Source: Muscardinus avellanarius
Taxonomy: Eukaryota > Chordata > Mammalia > Rodentia > Gliridae
DNA length: 64,000 bases
Direction of reading: 5' to 3'
Assembly (NCBI GenBank): GCA_963383645.1
Contig: OY726578.1
Coordinates: 20,786,592 to 20,850,591, forward strand
Part shown: in pieces, positions 19,886-32,566 of the stretch
Numbering within the stretch: the first letter of the stretch is position 1
Layout of the letters: every line of letters begins with the position of its first letter
Position numbers and translations under genes: made by a program
The notes under the pieces: generated by a model
Seen by the model: the letters and a program-made list of their open reading frames with translations, nothing else
What the model was told of the DNA's origin: nothing
The model's database searches: none

Positions 19886-22800
19886 GGGCTGGGGTGAAGT
19901 TCAGAGGTAGAAAGCCCCTGAGTTCAATATCCCCAGTACCATAAAATAATAATAGTAATAGTAATAGTAATAATATAATAATAATAATAATAAATATAAA
20001 ATAAATATAAAAGGCAGGAAGGAGTGCCAATGTCAGATCTGGGCCATGTAGACCAAGCTGTGGTGAATGCGGTCTGCAGAGAGGTGGGGAGTGAGGGCTG
20101 GGAGGGTTTCTAAGCATCAGGCGCCTGTCTCGTCTCGTGGCTTTAACTCTGAGAACGGGACAATTCTTGGGCTCGGCTGTGCACACACCAAGGTGGCTGG
20201 GTCCTGCCATGGACCGTGCGTATGACTTCTCGTCCCCCCTCATCAGGCACAGGGCATCCAGGAGCCACAGAACCAACTGCCAGGCCCCGTGGACTGGACT
20301 TTGGAGTCGGGGACAGAAGCCCAAGGCTGCCGGAGGTGAGAGCTGGAGAGTGGAGGGGCACAGGTGAGCTGGGGGCTCTGGGGCTTCTCCAGGGAGATGG
20401 GCAGGGGTGGCAGAGACTGAATGTTAGCTTACTCCAAAATCTGTGTACTGAGGCCTAGCCCCCAGGAGACAGTAGTGGAGGTAAGGCTTCTGGGAGGTGA
20501 TCAGGTTAAGAAGGTGGGCCCCTCAGGAAGGAGATTAGCACCCTAAAGAAAGAGACACTGGGAGCAGCCCAGCCTCCTCCACCTGCAGACCCAGTGAGGA
20601 GATGGCTGCCTGGGAGCCCGGCACCCGCTCTGTCCGCATCTTGGACTTGGTCTTTCAGTGTCTGGGACTGTGAGAAGAAGTTTCTGTTTCTTATAAGCTG
20701 CCCAGCGATGGGATTTTTGTTACAGCAGCATGGAAGGACTGAGCCGGATGCTGGGCCACCGCTCTCCCGAGCTCCCACGGCCAGAGCTTCTCCCATCCCA
20801 GAATCTCCTCCGCCGAGGCTGGCGGGGTGCCCCGGGTACCAGGTAGAGGGTCCCTGAGGACGGGCACTGGGCTGGCAGGTACAGTGCAGACATGATAAGT
20901 AACTCGTAACCAGTGCTTATACAGTACAGACACGATACGTAACTTGCAACCAGTGCAGATACGATCAGTGACTCATAGCGAGCACGACTGGTTATCAACC
21001 GTTAACCAGCAACAATTAATAGCAATTACTGCTACGAAGCCGAGTCTCCAGGCCTCGCCCGTCTCTGGACATGCCCCGAGTGAAGCTGGAAGATGGATGG
21101 CTCAGGGGCCCACAGCCAAGTGACCTCGTATCTCTGCACGTGCCAAAGGAACGGGAAGCCCCTCATGCGAAAACAAAAGCCGCGCCATTGGCCCAGGGGC
21201 CTACTCCTCTCCCAGGTCTCTCCTGTCACGCTCTGAACCATCACGGCTCGACTGGGCTGGGAGGAGCGCTGGGGGCTCGGCGTCGTCCCCGAAGGCGAGC
21301 CTGTCAACGTCATCGCTCCAGCCTGGCCCCAATACACCGTCAGCCACGTCCTTTGTTTCTTTCCTTGAGTCAGCTTGGAGTTGCCGGGGCAGCGGGCTGC
21401 CACAGAACTGACAGAAGCCATGTGCGTCCTGACCTGGCCCTGAGAGGAGGTGGGCGTGATGAACGGAGTGCGTCCCTGGCGCCAGGTCCCGGCCGTTGCC
21501 TGCAGCGTGGGGCGGAAGGCCGCGGGCGCCTGTGGCGGGATCTCCAGGGACTCTGTCCTGCACAGCCAGGCTCCCTCTGCCCCTGCTGGCTGCGGCTACC
21601 AGGGACGGGGCGTGAGGAAGGAGAGGGAAGAGGAGTTGCTGCAGGAAGAGGAAGAGGAAGAGGAAGAAGAGGAGGGGAAGTGGAGGAAGGGAAGTGGAGG
21701 AAGAGGAGGAAGAAGAGAAGGAAGAGAAAGAGGAAAAGGAAACAGAGGAGGAAGAAAAGAGGAAGAGGAAGAGGAAGAGGAAGAAGAAAAAGAAGAGGAG
21801 GAGGAAGAGGAAGTGGAGGGGGAGGAGGAAGAGGAGGAGGGGAAATGGAGGAAGAGGAAGAAAAGAAGAGAAGGAAGAGGAGAAGGAAACAAAAGAGGAA
21901 GAGGAGGAGAAGAGGAAGAGGAGGAGGAGAAAGAAACAGGAGGAAGAGGAGAAAGAGGAGGAAGAGGAGGAAAAAGAGAAGAAGGAAGAGGAGGAAGAGG
22001 TGAGGAAGAAGAGGAGGAGGAGGAAGAAGAGGAAGAGGAGGAAAAAGAAGGAAAAGGAGGAAGAGGTGAGGAAGAAGAGGAGGAGGAAGAAGAGAAGAGG
22101 AGGAAGAAGAGAAGGAGGATGGGGAAGAATAGAAGGAAGAGGAGGAGAAGAAAATAGGAGGAAGAGGAGAAGAGGAGGAAGAGGAGGAGGAAGAGGACGA
22201 GTAAAAGGAGAAAGAGAAGAGGAGGAAGAGGAGGAGGAAAAAGAAGAGGATGAGGAGGAAGAGGAGAAGAGAAGGAGGAAGAGGAGGAAGAGGAGAAGAG
22301 GAGGAAGAGGAAGAGGAGAAAGAGGAGGAGGAAGAGGAGGAAGAAGAGAAGGAGGAGAAAGTATAGGAGAAGGAGGAATAGGAGGAAGAGGAAGAGAAGG
22401 AGGAGGAAGAGGACGATGAGGAGTAGCAGGGATACAGGAAGAAGTGAGCAGTAAGGGAGGAAGTGGGCCCTGTTCTTCTTTATGGCTGCATATAATTCCA
22501 CAGCGCTGATATACCAGAGCTCTGTGATCCACTCTTCTGTTGCCCCACGCCCAGGCCCATTCCGTAATTTGACTATTATAAATTGTGATGCTATGAACAC
22601 GGATACAAGAAAAACAAATCATGCGATTTGCGGGAGAACGGGTGGAACAGGAGAATATTCTACTAAGCTAGATCAGCCAGTGTCAGAACATGAGTAGATG
22701 TGTGTTTTCTCTTCTGTGTGGAAGCTGGAGAGATTGTTTGGAAATAAAGGTAACAGAAGCGTAGAGATTCCAGCGGGTGTGAGGGGTCTAGGGACAGGGG

Positions 22801-25800
22801 AGAGGGGCCGTGGGCACTGAGGTCTGGCCATGAGGTCCTAGCAGAGGAGGACCAAGAACAAAGGAACGAGGAAAGAGAGTCCTGACCCTGACCGCTGCCC
22901 TGCCGAGATGACCTGGTTACCAGCACACCATCCAGCAGCTCACACGACTGCTACTGTACCCCCGTTCCTTGCCCCATAAAAGGCCCTCGCCTGTGAGGAG
23001 GCGGGCTCCGGACTCTCAAGGGCTCTCCCTGTCAGATACCTCCATCTAGGCTTTATTCCCTGCCGTCGGGCCGTGTTTTCTTGGCCCCATAGACCCCAAC
23101 AGGGACAAAGTCATAAAGAATATTACAGTTGAAATCAAGCTACAGGAATGTGTACAAAACTGCCAATTCCAACCTCAAAGACGTGCGAGGGGAGGAGGAG
23201 GGAGGACCTGCTGGGAAGGGCACCGGGGGGCATCTGCGTGTGCTTCTCTGCCGCTCGACAGCCTGATAGGATGTAAAATTACAATGCTTCCACTGCTCAA
23301 AAACAAAGGAAGGAAGGCAGAGAGCTGGGAACATCAGAGGCTCCAAGCTCAGCTGGGCGGGATCCTTCCCTTACTCCTGCATCTTCAGAGTTGAAGCCTG
23401 GCAACTAGTAGATTGTTGATAGATGACGTTGATCAAGGTAGATGAGGAAGAGGAAGTAGGGGAGGAAGTAGGGGAGGAAGAGGAAGTGGGTGAGGAAGAA
23501 GTATGGGAGGAAGAGGACGTAGTGCAGAAAGAAGCAGGGAAGGAAGAGGAAGCAGGGCAGAAAGAAGTAGGGGAGGAAGAGGAAGTGGGTGAGGAAGAGG
23601 AAGCATGGGAGGAAGAGGAAGCATGTGAGGAAGAGGAAGTAGGTGAGGAAGAGGAAGTATGGGGGAAGAGGATGTAGGGCAGAAAGAAGCAGGGGAGGAA
23701 GAGGAAGCAGGGGAGGAAGAGGAAGCAGGGGAGGAAGAGGAAGCAGGGCAGAAAGAAGTAGGAGAGGAAGAGGAAGCAGGGGAGGAAGAGGAAGTAGGGT
23801 AGTAAGAGGAAGTAGGTGAGGAAGAAGGGCCAGAGAGTAGATGAAGGAGAGCAGAGCTCCCCAAAGAAGCGGAGGCACCAATGGATGCAGGGAGAGGAAC
23901 GGGAACAGGAGGTGGAGGAGGAAGGGAAGAGAAGAGGAGGCCCGAGGATGAGAAGATGGAGTCACAGGTGCAGATGATAATCTGCCCTCTTCATCTTAGA
24001 GTAAAATTGGGGACAGGCTGCGGGCACAGGGAAGCTGCCAGGAGCCCAGCTATGGGGAGAGCTAAGCTGCCTGCCTGTCTCCAGCCACCCACAGCAATGC
24101 CTTCTGCAAGGTGTGGGAGCCTGAGTGGCCCAGCACAGTGGCTCAGGCTCCACCTGGCTCATGGGGCCCGGGGCCCAGCGCATGGGGATGGGGTGGGCTG
24201 AGTCCCACTTGCTGGGATAGTTTGTACTTTGGGGACTGAACTGATGAGCTGAGAACAGAAACACCAGCCATGTAGTGTATACTCTTAAGAGAAGAGAGGG
24301 GGCATAGTTGAGAAGGAAGGAAGGAAGAAAGGAAGGAAGGCCGGCCAGGAGAGAGGGCTCCCTATGCAAGAACCTTTCTGCATCTACCACGTAGAAATCT
24401 ACCTATACCTCCGAGCTTCTTTTTCTGCCTGTATAACCCCTGAGTATAAAAAGCCCTTTGCACTCATACTCTGGCATTGCGGAATTTCGCCTGACTTCCA
24501 ATGCCCTTTGGGGTGAGGGGCCCAAGCCTTGCTGTTTGGGCTGGACGTTCCTGTCCTGGCTCTGGGCTTCCCCACCACCTCCTGCCTGTCTCCATCTGGG
24601 AGGGGACATGTTTTCTTTCAGCCATCCTCCCAGGCTGGCTTGGCTCAGATGGGTCAGCCATCCATCAGCTCTGCGTGATGGATGGGTGGCCGATAATCGA
24701 GATGTCACAGCACCTGCCTCTCGGAGCCTTGCAGGCAGAGTGATGATGAACGGAAGGCTCCCCAGGTGGCTCAGAGACAGGTGCAGACAACTGCTGAGGG
24801 GGGCACTGCTGGGCTCTAGAGAGGCTGCAGAGACGCCCTTGGGGCTGCCTGCTGCCTGCCCCATGGCCCAGCACAAGAGGATCTGCCCTCTGATCTGCCA
24901 GCACACTGAGAATCCAGAAAGAGCCCCTGAGTATCCAACCACAGGGGTGCAGGTTAGAGCTGGTCCTATCAACATGTGAAGGGGACAGTCAGTGGTCACC
25001 GCAACGGCTGAGCACCTACTGTGTGCCTGGCATGGCGCTGAACATTAGGGATAGCAGAAAGGACGTTGGTTCTTCGCCTTCCTGGCAATACCCGGGGGTT
25101 TGGGGCACTGGCCTCCAGGCAGAACGCGGTGGGAAACCTCTGCAGGTGCTTGCTGCTAGGAAGTAGCCCAGGTGACTGAGCCCAGAGCCGGGAGCACCCT
25201 CCTCTGCGGTGGGATGCGGGCTTCATATCAAGATTCCTGCATCACGGCTCTGTGGCTTCGGACCTAGGCCGTTGCTGCCACTCATAAGCTCCTGGCTTAT
25301 TTCCCCAGGCCTCAGCTTTCTTCGCTGTAAAGCAGAGGGAAGCCATATCAACCTTGCAATATCACAGAGTTCAAAGCTCCGTGGGGGTAGGGATTTGGAT
25401 CCGACATATTCCCCACTGGAGGCGTCTAGACTGGCGTGCTGGGGCATGCTCAGTACACAGTGAGAATGCGTGGTATGAATCAGGGGAGCACTGGAGGCCT
25501 TGAGCGGCAGCCGGTGATCCCTAACCACATGACGGACGTGAATCTCTACTCCTCCGGTACACAGTAGGTCCTCAACGCATGTGTTTAATGTATGAGTGTT
25601 GCTCTAGTGCCTGTTATATAGTAGGTGCCCAATACTTGCTGGCTAACGGGTAAATGAATGCACAAGGGCATAGGGAGACGGACCCAATAATTTTATGTTT
25701 GCATATGAAGGTATCACTACCAATCTCCCTAACACATGCAGCAATGGGATGGGCGGGGCGACATATCAAGAGATATCGAGCGTACTGCAATTTTTGAACG

Positions 25801-26179
25801 TATCGCTCTGAATCTCATGATGATATTAAATGCACCAGCCGGGCGTGGTGGTGCACGCTCGTCATCCCCGCGCCTGGGAGGCGGAGACAGGAGGATCGCG
25901 CAGGTTCGAAGCCAGCCTCGCTGGCTCAAGAGACCCCGTTGCCACATAAAAATATTTTAAAAAATAGGTCTGGGAGTGTAGCCCGGAAGTAGAAGGGTTT
26001 CCAGGAACCCCAGTACCACCAAAAATAAAATAAAATAAAATAAATACAATGCACCAATAAAATTCTAAAAAAATCAAAATGAAAACAGCCTATGAATTGG
26101 TTGCCTGAAGTTTCAAAGATAGAGCAGGTGAACGAACTGGAATTTCCACTCTCTGTAACATATAAGATTAGGAAAATGA

Positions 26180-26236
<57 letters not shown>

Positions 26237-27268
26237 ATTGGCGTCTTGTAATTATACATCATTAGGAGCTTTCCAGGGATAGAAACATAGACACATACAC
26301 GCTTGGTGAGCTCGCCTCCGGATCCCGCCCTGCTTCCTTCTCCTCCCCGTGTGCAGTACTGACACCAGTACTGGTAACTTCAGAGATGAGCAGGACATTA
26401 TTTGAAGCATTGCCGTCAAGTCTCTAGTCCCCCACTTTCTCCCCAAATCCCCTCGCGCTATGCTACGAGTATCTCCCCTCATTTGTCTTAAGTCCCTTGT
26501 ATCTCAGCCTCTCCCCAGCGTCCACATTGGGGAGAAAACGTGCAACCCCTCGCTCTCTCCTGACTGGCTGGCCTTCCTTAGCGTGATATTCTCTAGTTCT
26601 GGAAACGAGTTTTGGGGCAGATGTGGCTGGGTTCGCAGCCCAGCTCTTTCCCCTCTGAGTGGGGCATCCTTAGGAGCCGGGACTTGCTCAGGGGGAAGAG
26701 TGAGATGGAGAGGTCACAGGTCACAGGTCACAGGTCACGGTTTGGTCAGGAAGCAGAGATGATACGTGTCCCATGGCCACTCATGGCTGTTCTGTCTCCG
26801 GCTGGCTATCCCCAGCACTTCACAAAGGAGATTCTAGCTAAACATGCTCACACAGTCGAGCCTCTGTATCTGTGGGATCTGCGTTCAAGGATTCAGCCAG
26901 GTGAAAACTATCTTAAAAGAACTGCATCTGTTCTGCACATGTATAGACATTTTTCTTATCATTATTCCCTAAGAAATCAAGTGTAATGATTTACACAGTA
27001 CTGACATTGAACAAGGCATGACAAGTTATCTAGAGATGATTTAGTGTACTGGAAGCTGGGCGTGGGGACGCACACCTGTAATTCCCGTACTTGGGAGGCT
27101 GAGACAGGAGGATGCAGGTTCAAGGCCAGCCAGCCTCAGCAACTTGGTGGGCCTTCTGCAAGTTAATGAGATCCCCTTCCTTTCTTCCTTCCTTCCTTCC
27201 TTCCTTCCTTCCTTCCTTCCTTTTTCTTTTCTTTCTTTCTCTTTCTTTCTTTTTCTTTTCATTTCTTT

Positions 27269-27299
<31 letters not shown>

Positions 27300-27308
27300 C
27301 TCTTTCTC

Positions 27309-27356
<48 letters not shown>

Positions 27357-27637
27357 TACTATTGGGAATGGATCTCAGGGGCTACAATGTATCTCTGAGC
27401 TACAACCCCAGCCCTATTTTTTATTCTTTATTTTGAAACAGAATCTCACTGAGTTGCAAAGAACCTCACTAAGTAGCTGAGGCTGTTCTGGACTGGCAAT
27501 CCTCCTATCTCAGCCTCTCAAATGCTGGGATTACAAGTGTGCGCCACCACTCCTGGCTCCTGTTTCAAATTAAGAAATAAAACAAGGCTGGGGATGTAGC
27601 TCCGAGGTAGAATGTTCCTGGGGCATTCAATCCCCAG

Positions 27638-27687
<50 letters not shown>

Positions 27688-30600
27688 TTAAATAAATAAA
27701 AGTGTATAGGAGGATGTGCACAGGTTATAACAGACGCCATGACACTTCATATAAGAAACTTGAGCATCCTTGGATCTTGGTATCTGCGTGGGTTCTAGAA
27801 CCAATCTCCTGCGAAAACCAATGGATGACTGGATGACTGACTCATTTCAAAGCTTTCCCTAAAATGTAGTCTATTTACAAAACTTAACACTCATTTTTCT
27901 CTGGTGACTCCTGCTATCAGGGGCTGGAGGAGACCCTAGACAAGGAGCAGAGATCTGAGAATGAGCAGTTCCTGTGTCTGGGTCTGATTTGAGTAGCAGA
28001 GAAATGCAGCTTATAGAGGCTAAACGGGAATCCTCGCAAACCAAGCCAGATGCTGAGATGGAGCCTCCTGCCTGGCCCCGGCCCCTGCCGGGCTACCTTG
28101 GGAACGCAAGCCCATCATGCTTAACTCCAGCTGCACCTTGCATCTGGCTCATAAGTGAAGAAGGCACCTGTGCGTGCAGGCATCTTCTGTGCATCTCCTC
28201 TTCAAGGTCAGGACCACCATGGAGGCGCGCAAGGGAGAAGCCACTTATACGGCAGAACAAGCATTTGGACCCTCGCTGGCCAGATACAAAGCTCGTGCGT
28301 CTCATGCCAGCCAGACAGGGAGCTAAATGAAGACCTCACCCAGCTGAACTTGTATCTCTGCATGTATACATTTCTCGAAATTCACAGAGATACAGTGAAA
28401 AAAAAAACAAACAAACAAAAAACCAGTTCGGACCAAGTTAAAGAGATGGTGGGTGTGCTGGCTTTAAACCCAACCGCACAGCAAAGAATATAGTTCCCAG
28501 GTCGGAGACTAGTGAGGGCCTGGACCAACTGTCACCGCAGGAAGCGGGATGCAGAGTTAATGATGTCATGAATCATCCCCAGGGGCCTGCTGTCACCCCA
28601 TCCTTCATCCACACCCTGGAATTATGGAGGAAATTAAAAATGTATCGATGCTCTTTAATCCTCCCCAGGCCTGGCTGGGAAACCAGGTGTTCTTTTTAAG
28701 GCGGCCTGAAGATATAGTAACTGGGCCCAAAATAACAAATGAGAATCTTTAATAAAAGAAGACAGGGCCCGTGCGTGGTGGTGCACACCTGTAATCCCAG
28801 TACCTGGGAGGCTGAAACAGGAAGATCGCAGGTTCAAGGATAGCCTCAGCAAGTAGTGAGACTCACAGCAACCTAGCAAGGCTGTTTCATACTAACTAAA
28901 AAACTAGATAACCCACTAAATAAATAATTACAGGTAGAATGCTCCTGGGTTCAATTTTCAATACCACACACCTCAAAAAAGAAACACGTGGCTGGCTGTG
29001 GTGGTACATGCCTGTAATCTCAGTACTTGGGAGGCTGAAACAGGCAGTTTTGAGGCTACCCTCAGCAAGATCCCGTTTCAAGCCAGGTGTGGTGGTGCAC
29101 ACTTGTAATCCCAGCATTCATGAGGCTGAGACTGGAGGACTGTGGTTCGAGGCCAGCCTCGGCTACTTGGCGAGGCCCTTCGCAACTCAGTGAGACCCTG
29201 TTTTAAAAATAAAAAGATTAAAGAATAGGGCTGGGAGTGTAGCTTGGAGGTAGAATGCCCCTGGGTTCCACCCTAGTACCAAAAAAAAAAAAATCGTGTT
29301 TCAAGAAATAAAAAAACAAATAAAGTTCTGGGAGGTCAAATGTTTCTAGATTCAACTCCAAGTATCACAAAGAAGAAAAATAAATAAGTAAATAAAAAGA
29401 CGTGGTGTCCAGGATGGGGCCTGATGCAGCGAATAGGAAACATTTCGCGTTTTTAAAGCTCCTGGTGTGAGCCTAGGTGAATTCCACGTAGGAAGAGCTC
29501 CCGGGAAATGTGCATCTTCCTGTGTCCCCAGTGGGGCCCAGGAAAAGATCACCTGTCACGGGAGGACCTGGGTTGGAAGCAAGCAGACCAACGCTAACCG
29601 CATAGCTCCATTTAGAGTTTGGAGCTGGTGGTGTGTGATTTGGGCTGCGAGGAGGCCGGGTGGAGAGGTCGTGACTTGAATGGGCACCCGAAGGTTTTAG
29701 GGGCCCTGGTAATACTCTGGTTTTAATTTTGTTGCTAATTGCACAGTTAGAATTTTTTCTTTTTTTGCGGTACTGGGGATTGAACCCAGGGGCATTCTAC
29801 CTCCAAGCTACATCCCCAGCCCTATTTCTTATTCTTTATTTTGAAACAGGGTCTCACTAAGTTGTGGAAAACCTCATTAAGTAGCTGAGGGTGGCCATGA
29901 ACCCAGATCCTCCTGTCTCAGCCTCCCTAATGCTGGGATTACAAGCGTGTGCCACCATGCCCAGCTGAATTTTTTTTTAATTTTTTTGTTATACTGGGGG
30001 TTGAACCCAGAGGCGTTCTACCTCCAAGCCAAACCCCCAGCCCTCTTTATTTCTTTATTTGGTCTCATTAAGTTGCTGAGGCTGGTTTGAACCCGCCATC
30101 CTCCTGTCCCAAGCCTCCCAAGTACTGGGATTACAGGCCTGCACCACCAAGCCAGGCCTATGGCCACTTTTTAAAAAATTTTACCAAGATCCACCTTCCT
30201 GCATGTACATTTCTACAGTGTGCTGATTCAACACAACTTTAGGGAAGTCAGAGAAGCACGAATTCCGAGGGGATATTCTAATTGTTCAAAATCATTGAAT
30301 TGTTCAAACCCATGGGCGTGGTGGCGCACGCTTGTCATCCCCGCGCTTGGGAGGCCGAGACAGGAGGATCGCACAGGTTCGAAGCCAGCCTCAGCTACTT
30401 AGTGAGGCTCTCAGCAACTTAGTGAGACCCTGTTTCCAAGTAAAATAGAAACTAGGTCTGGGAGTATAGCCCGGAGGTAGAAAGCCTCTGGGTTCCACTC
30501 CCAGTACCACCAAAAGAAAAAAAAAATCATTCAGATGTTTTTGTAGCTCATGCAGGTGAGCCTCCAGTTTGGAAAGGTCTCAGACCCCGCCATCTAAGCC

Positions 30601-31724
30601 CTGGAGATCTAGGCCAGACACAGCCTCCTCTGCAGAGACCCGCCCAGGAGTTACGCGGGTCCCGAGCCAGATGTTTGCAGAATGCACCTGACCAGGCTTT
30701 GGGTCCATGGCTGAGGCATCTGACCTGGAAATTCCTTCCCTTTCAATTTCCACAGCTTTTCCACGAATCTCCCTAATCATGACCCACCTGAAAAGAATGA
30801 TTATTGCCCAAGGAAGACATCAAACCATATTCCTGAGAGGCCCATTCATTAAATATATTCGAGATGGACCAAAATGATCCCGAGCTCTGGTTCGAAGAAG
30901 TCAGACAGCAGTAAACAAATGTAGAATTGCATTAATAATACGAGCGGAGGAAGCGCAACCCACTTGGAGAACAAGCTGTGTTTGAACGCGGAGTGCCGTC
31001 CATTCACATATCCATAATTAATGAGCTAATTACGAAGTGGTCTTATCTAATCATGTAAGCAGCCCTCACGTGACTCAGCCTCCGCGCCACCGCTGTAGTA
31101 AAGTAATTGCTTTTCCTCGAAAGTAATACAGCTTTATTTAAAAAAAAAAAAACAATACCCTGTAATTTAGACCTTTTTACTAATTCAAGACGGCCTGAAA
31201 GCCAAATAAAAACAAACTGGGATGGCGGCGGCATGTCAGTCCTTCTTCTTGGAAACCAAGAACCTTCAGCCACGAGGATAAGGCTGCAAGCTGTTTACAG
31301 AGAGCAAAAAAGGAAAAGTCGCGATGCCATCTCTGAGCCCGACGAAAAGCAGTTGCGTTAAATCGGCACGGAAGCAAATGATACATACAACAGCAATTAG
31401 CGAAGATTACACAGTAATTAAAATCACGATGATTATGTGAGTATCATTTATACGGTAATCTCCCAGCTCACACTGGAGCGTGGTACAAGCCCAATACCAC
31501 GCAGAGAGCCGGGTGTGCGAGACAAGCAAACCTGGAGGCCACCAAGGATGGGGCGGCGGATCGCCACGGAAACTGAGGGACAAAGTCTCTGACCATGACC
31601 CGCACATTTTATTTTATTTTATTTTATTTTATTTTATTTTATTTTATTTTATTTTATTTTTTGATACTGGGAATTGAACCCAGAGGCATTCTAGCTGTGA
31701 GCCATATCTCCGGCCTGCCTTTCT

Positions 31725-31771
<47 letters not shown>

Positions 31772-32524
31772 CTTTCTCACTTTCTTTCTCTCTTCCTTCC
31801 TTTGTTTGCTTTGAAACTGGGTCTCACTAGGTTGCTGAGAGACTCACTACAAGCTGAGGCTGTCTTTGAACTTACATTTCCTCTGTCTCAGCCTCCCAAG
31901 TACTGGGATTTCAGGTATGCGCCGCCACACCCGGCTAGGATACACACTTTTAAACAGATTTCCCAAACCTGGAGTAGTGGCGCACGCTTGTAATCCCCGC
32001 GCTTGGGAGGCTGAGGCAGGAGGATCGCACAGGTTCGAAGCCAGCCTCGGCTCCTTAATGAGGCTCTCAGCAACTTAGTGAGACTCTGTTTCCAAATAAA
32101 GTATAAAAATAGGTCTGGGAGTATAGCCCGGAGGTAGGAAGCCCCTGGTTTCCACCCCCAGTACCACAAAAATAAATAATAAATAAATAAATTAATTAAT
32201 TAATTTCCCAAGGGTACCAGATAGAGACCACAAATGCTCTACTGTTTGTCCATCTCTCTGCATTCTGTCTCCACAACTTCTTCACTCCCGTAGCACCACG
32301 TTCTACTTCCTGTCCATCCCTGTTTCTTCCTGTCCGGCACCGCTCTCCCGCTTCCTGTGAGGCGCCCAGCGTCCTTTGGAAAGCCCTTCCAGCCCCGCCG
32401 CTGATGCGGGTTATCAGGATTTCTCCTGACTCCTAGGGCCAGGCGGGGCCATGGGCTTGGGCTTAAGGGAAGAGTTGCTTTTGTTCCGTGTCCCCTCTGG
32501 CTGGATCAGTAATGGGCATGTGGG

Positions 32525-32566
<42 letters not shown>

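Noticed and set aside
21071..22003. 310-codon plus-strand open frame and the overlapping 473- and 334-codon minus frames
   Set aside because: They run through the polypurine tract and are Arg/Glu/Lys- or Ser/Leu/Phe-only. Length comes from composition, and no start context, splice site or domain supports them.
24403..24999. Overlapping 198- and 173-codon frames on opposite strands
   Set aside because: GC-rich intronic sequence; mutual frame shadows without motifs.
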